DNA of 33,203 bases from contig JAUNMN010000013.1 in NCBI GenBank assembly GCA_030531795.1, positions 1 through 33,203 of the forward strand, written 5' to 3'. Position 1 is the first letter of the stretch. Every line of letters begins with the position of its first letter. The notes below the pieces were generated by a model. The model was not told where the DNA came from. It saw only the letters and a list, made by a program, of their open reading frames with translations, and made no database searches. Shown in pieces: positions 24,360-33,000 of this stretch. The translations under genes were made by a program, and so were the position numbers. This DNA comes from Neisseria sp. (lineage in GTDB: Bacteria; Pseudomonadota; Gammaproteobacteria; Burkholderiales; Neisseriaceae).

Positions 24360-25646
24360 ATGAAATCTTGGTTTTTATTGCGTTTTTATCGTTTTTTGTG
24401 GCGTTTTCTGCCCAAAATCATTCCGTTTTACCTGAAAAAACGCGGCAAAAAAAATCCTGCGTATATTCAAAACTGGGGCGAACGTTTTGGCGAAGTGCAT
24501 CCGAATCCTGTAAAAAATGCGATTTGGATACACGCGGTTTCGGTTGGTGAAACCCATGCCGCCGTGCCGATTGTGCGCCATTTGCAACAGCATTTTCCCG
24601 ATGCGCCTTTGCTCATCACCCAAATGACCCCAACAGGTCGCGACACCGCACAAAAGCTGTTTCCCAATGCCCAATGCCGCTATTTGCCTTACGACAATCC
24701 ACAATTTGTCGCCCAATTTTTGCGCGAACATCAACCGCGTTTTGGCGTGTTGATGGAAACCGAAATTTGGGTCAATTTGTTGCACGCTTGTCGCCAACAA
24801 AATGTGCCGATTTTTTTGGCAAACGCCCGTTTATCCGATCGTTCTTTGCAGGGTTATTTACGCGTTCAATCGCTTATTTCCCCTGCTTTGGCGACTTTAT
24901 CCGCTTGTTTTGCTCAAACGCAAGCAGATGCGCAACGTTTGCAGCAACTTGGCGTGCCAGAAACTATAGTTTGCGGCAACAGCAAATACGATGTTGTGCC
25001 AACCATGTCGTCTGCTGATGCAGAAATAATTGATTTTCCTGAAATTTTAGGCGAACGAAAAATCGCGTTGTGTGCCAGCACGCGGTTTTATGATGATGTG
25101 GACGAAGCAGAATTATTGCTTCAAGCATGGCAAAACTATCACGGCGATGCTTTGTTGCTGATTGTGCCGCGTCACCCAGAACGTTTTGATGCGGTGTATC
25201 AAATGGCGAAAAAAATGGGGTTTATTACGCAAAAGCGCAGTGATTTGCAGCCAATTGCAGCGAACACGCAGGTTCTTGTCGGCGACAGCATGGGCGAAAT
25301 GACGATGTATTATCAACTGGCGGACATGGCGTTTATCGGCGGCAGTTTAGTGGACAGCGGTTGCCAAAATCCGATTGAAGCGGCGGCGGCTGGCAAGGCG
25401 ATGATGTTTGGCTTTTCCACTTACAATTTCGCCCAAGTGTGCCAAGATGCTTTGAACGCGCAAGCCGCGGTGCAAGTGCAGACGGCAAACGAATGGCGTG
25501 AACAAGTGGAACAATGGCTGCACAATCCCGACATTTGTCAGCAAATCGGCGAAAATGCGCGAAAATTTGTTGCCCAACATCGCGGAGCAAGTCAAAAAAT
25601 GGCGGATTTGATTGCGGCAAAAGTAAAGCCAAAACAGCTTTTGTAA
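24360..25646 (+). CDS. waaA: 3-deoxy-D-manno-octulosonic acid (Kdo) transferase
   Basis: WaaA (KdtA) adds Kdo from CMP-Kdo to lipid A precursors at the inner membrane, the first core step of LPS or LOS. The 428-residue GT30 enzyme has an N-terminal membrane-associated segment (FLLRFYRFLWRFLPKIIPFY), then AVSVGETHAAVPIV, ITQMTPTGRD, PRFGVLMETEIW, CGNSKYD, PRHPERFD and GDSMGEMTMYYQLADMAFIG with the sugar-nucleotide-binding region NPIEAAAAGKAMMFG. The ATG follows a DUS (24343) by a few bases, and no strong ribosome site is seen. Whether it adds one or two Kdo cannot be read from sequence. It ends at a DUS terminator facing the M23 gene. Confidence 0.95.
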   Translation: MKSWFLLRFYRFLWRFLPKIIPFYLKKRGKKNPAYIQNWGERFGEVHPNPVKNAIWIHAVSVGETHAAVPIVRHLQQHFPDAPLLITQMTPTGRDTAQKLFPNAQCRYLPYDNPQFVAQFLREHQPRFGVLMETEIWVNLLHACRQQNVPIFLANARLSDRSLQGYLRVQSLISPALATLSACFAQTQADAQRLQQLGVPETIVCGNSKYDVVPTMSSADAEIIDFPEILGERKIALCASTRFYDDVDEAELLLQAWQNYHGDALLLIVPRHPERFDAVYQMAKKMGFITQKRSDLQPIAANTQVLVGDSMGEMTMYYQLADMAFIGGSLVDSGCQNPIEAAAAGKAMMFGFSTYNFAQVCQDALNAQAAVQVQTANEWREQVEQWLHNPDICQQIGENARKFVAQHRGASQKMADLIAAKVKPKQLL

Positions 25647-25669
25647 ACACCAATCCCAACACGCAAAAA

Positions 25670-25702
25670 ATGCCGTCTGCAAATTTAAACCGCAGACGGC
25701 AT
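25670..25702. terminator. DUS-pair terminator between waaA and the M23 gene
   Basis: ATGCCGTCTGCA (25670-25681) and CGCAGACGGCAT (25691-25702; one variant base) pair around AATTTAAAC. AAAAAA lies on the left, so the U run is best for the minus-strand M23 transcript; ATATTCTTT follows on the plus strand. Confidence 0.75.
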
Positions 25703-25726
25703 ATTCTTTGCTAACACTTTGAAAAA

Positions 25727-27043
25727 TCAATACAAACGTGCCACCGTTACAGGCAAACCACGCACCGCAGCCAACACATTATCCGCTTTCGCTTGCTGTT
25801 TACGGAACGCAGTCATATTCACTTTTTCGGCTTTTGGCGCAGGCAAAGCGGCGGTTGTTGGGTTCACAGGACTGCCGTTGATGCGCGCTTCGTAGTGCAA
25901 ATGTGGGCCTGTTGAGTTACCCGACGAGCCGACAAAGCCGATGACTTCGCCCGCGCGCACCGCGCCGTTGGCTGGCGAAAACGCGCTCAAATGCGCATAA
26001 AGCGTTTCCACGCCATTGCTGTGGCGCATCATTACAGTGTGTCCGTAGCCACCTTTCCAGCCTTTAAACGAAATGATGCCGTCTGCAGGCGCGTAAACAG
26101 GCGTGCCACTTGGTGCGGCGTAATCGATGCCCGTGTGCATGCGAACCGTGCCGAAAATCGGGTGAACGCGCATGCCATAAGGCGAAGAAATACGCGCGTT
26201 TTGCACAGGTTGGAAGTTGAAACTGTCGGCGCGTATGTCTTTGAGTGGCTTACCTTTTGCGTCAAAATAGCTGCCGCCGTCGTCGCCTTGGTCGTAGAAA
26301 TAAGCCGAATAAGTTTTGCCATTTTTCACCACTTCCGCCGCCAAAATATCGCCCGTCGCGATTTCTTGCCCACGGAAATACAAAGTGTCATACAACAAAC
26401 GAATTTGGTCGCCTTCTTGCAAACCGTCAATGCTCACGCGTTCGCTGAAAATATCGCGCAGCGCTTCGCGCAAAGCCACGCCCACGCCCGCTTGCGCCAG
26501 CGAACCGCTCGCCGACGAACGCACCACCACCGAACGCAAAGTCGGCAAAGTTTCCAGCGCCACTTTCGCAGTAGACGCGCGCCATTTGCCGTCCACTTGT
26601 TCCAAAGCGATTAAATTGCGTTCGCCATTGTCGTCGTCGTTGAAAAACTGAATGTCGCTCGCCTGCCCCGTTTCGTCAAAACGCACGCTAAACATCTGCC
26701 CAGCGCGCAATTGTTTCAGCTCACTATTGATGCCGCGCTGGCTCAAAACCGCCGCAATATCATCGCGTTCTAAACCCAAACGCCCCAATAAAGCACGAAT
26801 CGTTTCGCCTTCTTGCACCGCCTCTTCAGTCCAATAGCTGCTTTTTTCGCTGGCTTGTTGCACCGTCAGCGCAGGCAAAATTTCCACTTTTTTTGCCGTC
26901 TGCGCTTTCAAAGTTTGGCTCACAGGTTCAGTAACCGCATACGCGCTCACCGCCGTCAATAAAGGCAAAGCCAACACCACGCCCGACCAGCGCAGCGCAC
27001 GACGTTGCCATAATTTTTGCCACAAAGAATCTTGTTTTTTCAT
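25727..27043 (-). CDS. M23-family peptidoglycan endopeptidase
   Basis: A 438-residue cell-wall enzyme. The N-terminus is basic (KKQDSLWQKLWQRRALRW) followed by one membrane segment (SGVVLALPLLTAVSAYAV), an uncleaved anchor or signal. The middle has a SPOR/OapA-like helper region (VQEGETIRALLGRLGL, LRAGQMFSVRF). The C-terminal M23 domain shows SSPYGMRVHPIFG, MHTGIDYAAPSGTPVYAP (zinc His and Asp), HSNGVETLYAHLS and GPHLHYEARINGSPVNP (second zinc His and catalytic His). All ligands are intact, so it should cut peptide crosslinks. Neisseria has related factors needed for cell separation and piliation. It is divergent from the RpfE-like gene. Confidence 0.92.
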   Translation of the reverse strand: MKKQDSLWQKLWQRRALRWSGVVLALPLLTAVSAYAVTEPVSQTLKAQTAKKVEILPALTVQQASEKSSYWTEEAVQEGETIRALLGRLGLERDDIAAVLSQRGINSELKQLRAGQMFSVRFDETGQASDIQFFNDDDNGERNLIALEQVDGKWRASTAKVALETLPTLRSVVVRSSASGSLAQAGVGVALREALRDIFSERVSIDGLQEGDQIRLLYDTLYFRGQEIATGDILAAEVVKNGKTYSAYFYDQGDDGGSYFDAKGKPLKDIRADSFNFQPVQNARISSPYGMRVHPIFGTVRMHTGIDYAAPSGTPVYAPADGIISFKGWKGGYGHTVMMRHSNGVETLYAHLSAFSPANGAVRAGEVIGFVGSSGNSTGPHLHYEARINGSPVNPTTAALPAPKAEKVNMTAFRKQQAKADNVLAAVRGLPVTVARLY

Positions 27044-27265
27044 TCGCTAATACAGCGACAAATGCCCGCAACCGCCCTGCTTTCACGCAATTCAATGAAC
27101 GAAATCAAGCATTTGCCAATAATCAAAACCGCGAATTCTAGCACAAACTCACCAGATGGGCGTAAAAATCGCGTAAAATACTGCTAAATTTAGACACAGC
27201 AAATCCACAAAACCAAGCGCGTTTGCCCACGTTCAAACGCCCAAATCGCATCACGAGAACCCCAA

Positions 27266-28243
27266 ATGAACATCACTTTAACCCTGCCCGCCCTAAACTG
27301 GGACGCACCCGAACAATTGCCGCCACTCAACACACCAGCACTCAATCATTTATTGCGCTTTGGACACATCACACGCCAAACCCAGCCCACTTCCGCGCTG
27401 TTTGCCCAAAGTTTGTGGCGTGGCAGTTTGCGTGATTTGGCGTGCGAGAGCGTGGCGATGCCGTCTGCACAATGGCAAAACACGGTTTTGCTCAGCCCCG
27501 TTTGGCAGCAAATGGGCATGCACAATATGAACACTTTGGGCGGCGGCGATTTGGCGATTAGCGAAGCGGAAGCGCAAACTTGGTGCAGCGAATTGAACGA
27601 TTTTTATCGTGCAGACGGCGTGCGTTTTCAAATGTTTCGCCCCGATTTGTGGCTATTGACTTTACCGCAAGCGGTGCAATGGGACGTGTTGCCCGTGTTT
27701 GATGTGTTGGGGCAAGTGGACGGCACGATGCGCGCCGAAGGAGCGGATGCGAAATCTTGGCTGCAATGGCAAACCGAATTGCAAATGTGGCTACACGCCC
27801 ACGCTTTAAACCGCGTGCGTGAACACAATCGTTTGCCTGCGGTGAACGGCGTGTGGTTGTGGCAGGATTTACGCGGTTCGCGTTCGCCTGAGATGTTGCT
27901 CGCCAGCGACAGCGTGTGGGCAGAACCTGCTGCCGAATCTTTGCCTTATGATTTTGCTGCTTTGCAACGTTTGCTGGCGGACAAAATGAGTGCAGACGGC
28001 ATACAAGATATTGAATTATTTGATGAATGTTTGCTCACCGCTCGCCACACCGCCAACGCGTGGGCATATCAAGACACATTACACGAATTAGAACAACGTT
28101 GGTTTGCGCCGATTGCCGATGCCTTAAAAACAGGGGCAATCAAATCGTTTTGTTTGCGTTGTGAAAGCGGTGAGTTACGGGTGCAGGCAAAAACTCAATG
28201 GCGGTTTTGGAAAAGCAAAAAAACGTTTCAGGGCGAGTTGTAA
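27266..28243 (+). CDS. RpfE-like / COG4255-type protein of unknown function
   Basis: A 325-residue cytosolic protein with no signal peptide. I place it, with moderate confidence, in the group annotated as RpfE-type or phosphoglycerate-mutase-like, found beside recJ and priA in beta- and gammaproteobacteria. Visible blocks are LNHLLRFGHITR near the start, FRPDLWLLTLPQAVQWDVLPVFDVLG, NRVREHNRLPAVNGVWLWQDL and LHELEQRWFAPIADALKTG; WLWQ with a preceding Asn-Gly-Val resembles metal-hydrolase-type mutase folds, but no full active site can be argued. Its TAA at 28241-28243 abuts the priA ATG directly, so the two are co-translated. Embedded DUS at 27460-27620 and 27990. Confidence 0.75.
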   Translation: MNITLTLPALNWDAPEQLPPLNTPALNHLLRFGHITRQTQPTSALFAQSLWRGSLRDLACESVAMPSAQWQNTVLLSPVWQQMGMHNMNTLGGGDLAISEAEAQTWCSELNDFYRADGVRFQMFRPDLWLLTLPQAVQWDVLPVFDVLGQVDGTMRAEGADAKSWLQWQTELQMWLHAHALNRVREHNRLPAVNGVWLWQDLRGSRSPEMLLASDSVWAEPAAESLPYDFAALQRLLADKMSADGIQDIELFDECLLTARHTANAWAYQDTLHELEQRWFAPIADALKTGAIKSFCLRCESGELRVQAKTQWRFWKSKKTFQGEL

Positions 28244-30487
28244 ATGTTTGATTTGATTTATCATCATGTTGCGTTGAATGTGCCGATTGCCAACGGCATA
28301 TTGACGTATTCACACCACCAAACCTTGCCAGCAGGCACGCGTGTTGCTGTGCCGTTTCGCAACAAAACGCTCATCGGCATTGTGTGGGCAAATAGCGTTA
28401 CGCCCGACATTGCTGCCCACAAAATTCTGCCGATTGCGCAAGTGTTTAACGATGTTTGCCTGCCGCAAAGTTGGCGCGATTTATTGCAATTCACCAGCCA
28501 GTATTACCATTATCCGCTCGGGCAAGCGGTGGCAACCGCCCTGCCTTTGGGTTTGAAAGAAAACCGCGTCATTGAGTTGCCGCGTCTGCCCGAACATTAT
28601 CGTTTAAGCGATTTGGGTAAACAGCAAACGCCGCCAGCCGCTCATGCCCACAAAAAAGTGGCATTGTGGAATGCTTTGCAAACTGCCACGACAACTGTCT
28701 CGACAGTTGCAGGCGGCATCACGCTTGCCGATTTGAGAAAAATTCATGCTCAAGCTGCCAAAATATTAAATGAATGGCAGGCGAATGGCTGGATTGATGT
28801 GTTCACACCTGAAATAACATGCCATTCAGAATGTGCTGTGCCGCCTGCACTTGAAAACCACAAAACCACACATCAAGCACACACGCTCAACGCCGAACAA
28901 TCCGCTGCATCTCAGGCGGTGCAAGACGTTTTAGGGCAATTTGCCCCCTTTGTTTTGCACGGCATCACGGGCAGCGGCAAAACCGAAGTGTATTTTGACA
29001 TCATGGCACGCGTGCTGGCACAGGGCGGACAAGTGCTGTTTTTGTTGCCCGAAATCAATTTAACGCCGCAACTTTTGAAGCGTTTGCGCCAACGTTTTCC
29101 CAACACGCCCACTGCCGTTTTGCACAGCCAAACCGCCGCTGGACAACGCACCCAAGACTATTTGCGCGCCATGCTCGGGCAAGCGCAACTCATCATCGGC
29201 ACGCGTTTGGCGGTGTTCACGCCTTTGCAAGATTTGCGTTTGGTGGTGGTGGACGAAGAACACGATGCCTCGTTCAAACAAGACAATGAATTGCGCTACA
29301 ACGCCCGCAATTTGGCGATTTGGCGTGCCAAACAAAGCGGCTGCCCGATTGTGTTGGGCAGCGCCACGCCGAGTTTGGAAATGTGGCACAAAGCACAAAC
29401 GGGCGAATACCGTTTGCTACAATTGACGCAACGTGCCAACCCAGCGGCGAAGTTGCCACAAATCGACACGCTCAACATCAATCGCCTGCAACTGGAAAAC
29501 GGTTTTTCGCCACAATCGATTGAATTATTAAAACAAAATCAAAAAAGCGGCGGTTTGTCCTTGGTTTATTTGAATCGACGCGGTTTCGCCCCTGCCTTGT
29601 TTTGTGGCGATTGCGGTTTGACTTTTGGTTGCCCGAATTGTTCGGCAAAAATGGTGTTGCACCAAGCGGCGCGGCAGCTGCGTTGCCATCATTGCGATTA
29701 CCGCGAAGCCGTGCCGTATGCCTGCCCCGATTGTGGCAATCAGGATTTGACCGCACTCGGACAAGGCACGCAACGCGCTGAAGCGTTTTTGCAACAGCTG
29801 TTGCCGTCTGCAGTGATTGCTCGGGTCGACCGCGACAGCACCCAACGCAAAAACGACTGGGAGCAACTTTATCAAGCGATTGCCAAGCAAGAAATCGATG
29901 TGCTGCTTGGCACGCAAATGTTGGCGAAAGGACACGATTTTGCCCAGCTGAATTTGGTGATTGTGTTAGATGCAGACGGCAGTTTGTACAGCAGCGATTT
30001 TCGTTCGCCCGAACGTTTGTTCGCCGAATTGATGCAAGTGGCGGGGCGGGCAGGGCGCGCCGAAAAGGCGGGGCGCGTCCTAATTCAAACCCGTTTGCCT
30101 GAACACCCCGTTTACGCGGCGGTGAAAGCGCAAAACTATGCCCAGTTTGCCGAACAAGAATTGCGTGAACGCGCGGCGTTTGGTTTATCGCCTTTTGCCT
30201 TCCAAGCGGCGATTCGTGCCGATGCACCGCAAATCATACAATCAATGGAATTTTTAAACGAAATCAAAGAGATGATTACGCCTTTGCTCACTGAAAATGT
30301 CAGTCAACTGGGGGCAGTACCGATGAATATGGTGCGCCTTGCCGAACGCGAACGGGCGCAGGTTTTCCTAGAATCGCCCTCGCGTTCCAATTTGCATCGT
30401 GCCGTGAGTTTATGGCAACAGGTTTTGGAGCAAAATACCAACCACAATATCCGTTGGCATATTGATATTGACCCGATAGACGCCTGA
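28244..30487 (+). CDS. priA: Primosomal replication restart helicase PriA
   Basis: PriA recognises collapsed replication forks, loads DnaB and restarts replication. The 747-residue protein has the N-terminal DNA-binding region (IYHHVALNVPIANGILTYSH), Walker A GITGSGKTEVY, the DEEH box in VVDEEHDASFKQ, SATPSLEMWH, the zinc-binding cysteines in CGDCGLTFGCPNCS, CHHC and CPDCGNQ, and LGTQMLAKGHDF plus QVAGRAGRAEKAG. All eight cysteines are present. The start ATG follows the upstream gene with no gap. The stop TGA overlaps the first base of a 17-bp DUS hairpin. Embedded DUS near 29804 and 29971. Confidence 0.97.
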   Translation: MFDLIYHHVALNVPIANGILTYSHHQTLPAGTRVAVPFRNKTLIGIVWANSVTPDIAAHKILPIAQVFNDVCLPQSWRDLLQFTSQYYHYPLGQAVATALPLGLKENRVIELPRLPEHYRLSDLGKQQTPPAAHAHKKVALWNALQTATTTVSTVAGGITLADLRKIHAQAAKILNEWQANGWIDVFTPEITCHSECAVPPALENHKTTHQAHTLNAEQSAASQAVQDVLGQFAPFVLHGITGSGKTEVYFDIMARVLAQGGQVLFLLPEINLTPQLLKRLRQRFPNTPTAVLHSQTAAGQRTQDYLRAMLGQAQLIIGTRLAVFTPLQDLRLVVVDEEHDASFKQDNELRYNARNLAIWRAKQSGCPIVLGSATPSLEMWHKAQTGEYRLLQLTQRANPAAKLPQIDTLNINRLQLENGFSPQSIELLKQNQKSGGLSLVYLNRRGFAPALFCGDCGLTFGCPNCSAKMVLHQAARQLRCHHCDYREAVPYACPDCGNQDLTALGQGTQRAEAFLQQLLPSAVIARVDRDSTQRKNDWEQLYQAIAKQEIDVLLGTQMLAKGHDFAQLNLVIVLDADGSLYSSDFRSPERLFAELMQVAGRAGRAEKAGRVLIQTRLPEHPVYAAVKAQNYAQFAEQELRERAAFGLSPFAFQAAIRADAPQIIQSMEFLNEIKEMITPLLTENVSQLGAVPMNMVRLAERERAQVFLESPSRSNLHRAVSLWQQVLEQNTNHNIRWHIDIDPIDA

Positions 30488-30543
30488 TGCCGTCTGCAGT
30501 CGCCCTACGTGCAGTCGCATGGGTCTGCGACTGCAGACGGCAT
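30487..30543 (+). terminator. Long DUS hairpin after priA with an alternative fold
   Basis: ATGCCGTCTGCAGTCGC (30487-30503) and GCGACTGCAGACGGCAT (30527-30543) form a 17-bp stem. A second GCAGTCGCA (30511-30519) can pair instead with TGCGACTGC (30526-30534), so two exclusive folds exist. Downstream are only AAAA and no U run, so termination before recJ may be partial. Confidence 0.55.
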
Positions 30544-30598
30544 AAAAGCCACAAAACGCGTACAATAGCCCTTTTTTTCATTTTCCAGGCAACACATC

Positions 30599-32302
30599 AT
30601 GTCCGCCAAAATTCAAGTTCGCTCTGTTCCCGAACACATTTATCAACAATTGCAACAAGCAGGCGCATCGCCGCTGCTGGCGCGTTTGTACGCCGCCCGT
30701 GCGGTGCAAAGCGATGCCGAACTCAATCATTCTTTGCAACAATTATTGCCGCCCGAGCGTTTGTTGAACTGCACCGCCGCCGCCGAACGTTTGGCAGACG
30801 CAATTGAACAAGGCAAAAAGATTTTAATCGTTGCCGACTACGATGCAGACGGCGCAACCGCTTGTTCAGTCGGCATGTTGGGTTTGCAAAGCATGGGCGC
30901 ACGCGTGGATTTTCTTGTGCCAAACCGTTTTGACGATGGCTATGGTTTAACGCCGAAACTGTCGGAACGCGCCGCCGAATTGGGGACAGACGTTTTGCTG
31001 ACGGTGGACAACGGCATCGCCAGCGTGGCGGGCGTGGCAAGAGCACAAGAATTGGGCATGGAAGTGATTGTTACCGACCATCATTTGCCTGCCGAAGTGC
31101 AACCTAACTGTCTGATTGTGAACCCAAATCAAAAAGGTTGCGATTTTCCAAGCAAATCGCTGGCTGGCTGCGGCGTGATTTTTTATGTGCTGATTGCTTT
31201 GCGTCAAGTTTTGCGCCAGCGTGGTTTTTTCAGTGCAGACGGCATCGCTGAACCGAATTTAGGCGAATTATTGGATTTGGTGGCATTGGGGACGGTTGCC
31301 GATGTGGTGGCACTCGACCACAACAACCGCATTTTGGTCAGCAACGGTTTGCAACGCATTCGCACGGGCAAAACGCGAGCAGGCATCAACGCGCTGTTTC
31401 AAGTGGCAAGACGCAGCACCCACAAAGCGATGGCGTTTGATTTTGGTTTTGCACTTGGCCCGCGCATCAATGCCGCTGGGCGTTTGGACGATATGTCGCT
31501 GGGCATTCATTGTCTGCTCGCGGCCAACGCCGAAACTGCTGAACAACTCGCCAGCCAACTCAATGAATTCAACCACGAACGCCGTGAAATCGAGCAATCC
31601 ATGCTCGCCGATGCCCTTGCCGATTTGTCCAGCCACATCGACGGCACGCAAACCAGCATCGTGGCGTATCGCGATGACTTTCATCAAGGCGTGGTCGGCA
31701 TTGTCGCCAGCCGTTTAAAAGATAAATTTTACCGTCCGACCATTGTGTTTGCCCCTGCCGATGATGGCGAAGTGCGCGGTTCGGGGCGGTCGATTCCAAA
31801 TTTGCATTTGCGCGATGCCTTGGATTTGGTCAGCAAAAAAGCACCCGATTTGATTTTAAAATTTGGTGGACATGCGATGGCGGCAGGTTTGAGCATACGC
31901 GAACAAGACATTGAATTATTTAAAAAACTGTTTGAAGAAGTTGTCAGCAATTTGCTTAAACCCGAAGATTTATCGCAAACTTTTTACACCGATGGCAGTT
32001 TGGCGGCACACGAAATCACGCTAGAGCAAGCACGCGAACTGGAACAACATGTTTGGGGACAAGGTTTTGCCCAACCGACTTTCAGCGATGAATTTCGCGT
32101 GGCACGTCAACAATTCATGGGACGCGAACAAAAACACAAAAAAGCGTGGCTAGAAAAAGACGGACAGCAATTTGAAGCGATGTTTTGGCGTTGCGAAGAC
32201 GAATTGCCCGAACGCGTGCGCGTGGTGTATCGCCCCGCGGTGAACGAGTGGAAAGACAACGTCGATTTGCAACTTTATATTGAATATTGGGAAGCAGCAT
32301 GA
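30599..32302 (+). CDS. recJ: Single-strand-specific exonuclease RecJ
   Basis: RecJ degrades single-stranded DNA 5' to 3' in recombination and mismatch repair. The 567-residue protein has the DHH motifs VADYDADGATACSVG and LLTVDNGIASV, VIVTDHHLPAE with the DHH, NPNQKGCDFPSKSLAGCGVIFY and GRLDDMSLGIHCLL, and a DHHA1 segment with SGRSIPNLHLRDAL and FGGHAMAAGLS. AGG precedes the ATG, and TACAAT (30561-30566) may be the -10, without a clear -35. The DADG of the first catalytic motif is itself written by a DUS (near 30843), an unusual case of a DUS in an active site; a second lies near 31234. Confidence 0.97.
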   Translation: MSAKIQVRSVPEHIYQQLQQAGASPLLARLYAARAVQSDAELNHSLQQLLPPERLLNCTAAAERLADAIEQGKKILIVADYDADGATACSVGMLGLQSMGARVDFLVPNRFDDGYGLTPKLSERAAELGTDVLLTVDNGIASVAGVARAQELGMEVIVTDHHLPAEVQPNCLIVNPNQKGCDFPSKSLAGCGVIFYVLIALRQVLRQRGFFSADGIAEPNLGELLDLVALGTVADVVALDHNNRILVSNGLQRIRTGKTRAGINALFQVARRSTHKAMAFDFGFALGPRINAAGRLDDMSLGIHCLLAANAETAEQLASQLNEFNHERREIEQSMLADALADLSSHIDGTQTSIVAYRDDFHQGVVGIVASRLKDKFYRPTIVFAPADDGEVRGSGRSIPNLHLRDALDLVSKKAPDLILKFGGHAMAAGLSIREQDIELFKKLFEEVVSNLLKPEDLSQTFYTDGSLAAHEITLEQARELEQHVWGQGFAQPTFSDEFRVARQQFMGREQKHKKAWLEKDGQQFEAMFWRCEDELPERVRVVYRPAVNEWKDNVDLQLYIEYWEAA

Positions 32303-32307
32303 TGTGT

Positions 32308-32350
32308 GCCGTCTGCACTTGCCTGTTTGTGAAAATGCAGGCGGCATTTC
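32308..32350 (+). terminator. DUS-derived terminator after recJ
   Basis: GCCGTCTGCA (32308-32317) pairs with TGCAGGCGGC (32336-32345, one base off, giving a G-U type change), then ATTTC. The loop is 18 nt and the U tail short, so strength is uncertain. Confidence 0.6.
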
Positions 32351-32380
32351 AATTTGGTAAACATTTCAAGAAAGAAAATC

Positions 32381-32920
32381 ATGAATTATCAAAGCGTTTT
32401 GGATTTTTGGTTTAAGCAAACTCCTAAAGAAAACTGGTTCAGCAAAAATGCCGATTTTGATGCCCAAATTCGCCAGCAATTTTTTGCCACTTGGCAAGCA
32501 GCGGCGGCAGGCGAGTTGGCACATTGGCGACACAATTTACACGGGAGATTGGCGGAAATCATCGTGTTAGACCAGTTTTCGCGCAACCTTTTTCGCGACA
32601 GTGTGCAGGCGTTTGCCCAAGACGGCATGGCTTTGGTGTTGGCACAAGAAGCGATTGCCCAAGCGGATTTTGCCAAGATGGAATTGAGCGAACGCCATTT
32701 TATGCTGATGCCTTTGATGCACAGCGAAAGTCGCCTCATTCACAGCCAAGCAGTTGAATTATTTAAAAAATATACGAATGATTATGCGCTGGATTTTGAA
32801 TTGCAACATCAAGCGATTATCGAACGCTTTGGGCGTTATCCACATCGCAATGTGGTTTTAAAGCGCACAAGCACAAGCGAAGAAATCGAGTTTCTCAAAC
32901 AAGACGGTTCAGCGTTTTAA
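32381..32920 (+). CDS. DUF924 family protein
   Basis: A 179-residue cytosolic protein of the DUF924 family, helical with a tetratricopeptide-like fold and no known reaction. Family markers are VLDFWFKQTPKENWFSKNADFDAQIRQQF at the start, GRLAEIIVLDQFSRNLFRD in the middle, HFMLMPLMHSESR, and the end block RFGRYPHRNVVLKRTSTSEE. I chose the ATG at 32381 (MNYQSVLDFW), preceded by AAGAAAG; a TTG further up is in frame but not needed. It is a single gene between two DUS terminators. Confidence 0.9.
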   Translation: MNYQSVLDFWFKQTPKENWFSKNADFDAQIRQQFFATWQAAAAGELAHWRHNLHGRLAEIIVLDQFSRNLFRDSVQAFAQDGMALVLAQEAIAQADFAKMELSERHFMLMPLMHSESRLIHSQAVELFKKYTNDYALDFELQHQAIIERFGRYPHRNVVLKRTSTSEEIEFLKQDGSAF

Positions 32921-32950
32921 GGTTTCGTTTTCAAACCTTTGCATACAAAA

Positions 32951-32982
32951 ATGCCGTCTGCGCTTTTAACTGCAGACGGCAT
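32951..32982. terminator. DUS-pair hairpin after the DUF924 gene
   Basis: ATGCCGTCTGCG (32951-32962, last base variant) pairs with TGCAGACGGCAT (32971-32982). AAAAA lies on the left, giving a U run for the minus-strand permease gene, and it lies between convergent genes. Confidence 0.75.
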
Positions 32983-33000
32983 CTCATTCAAAATTTATCA

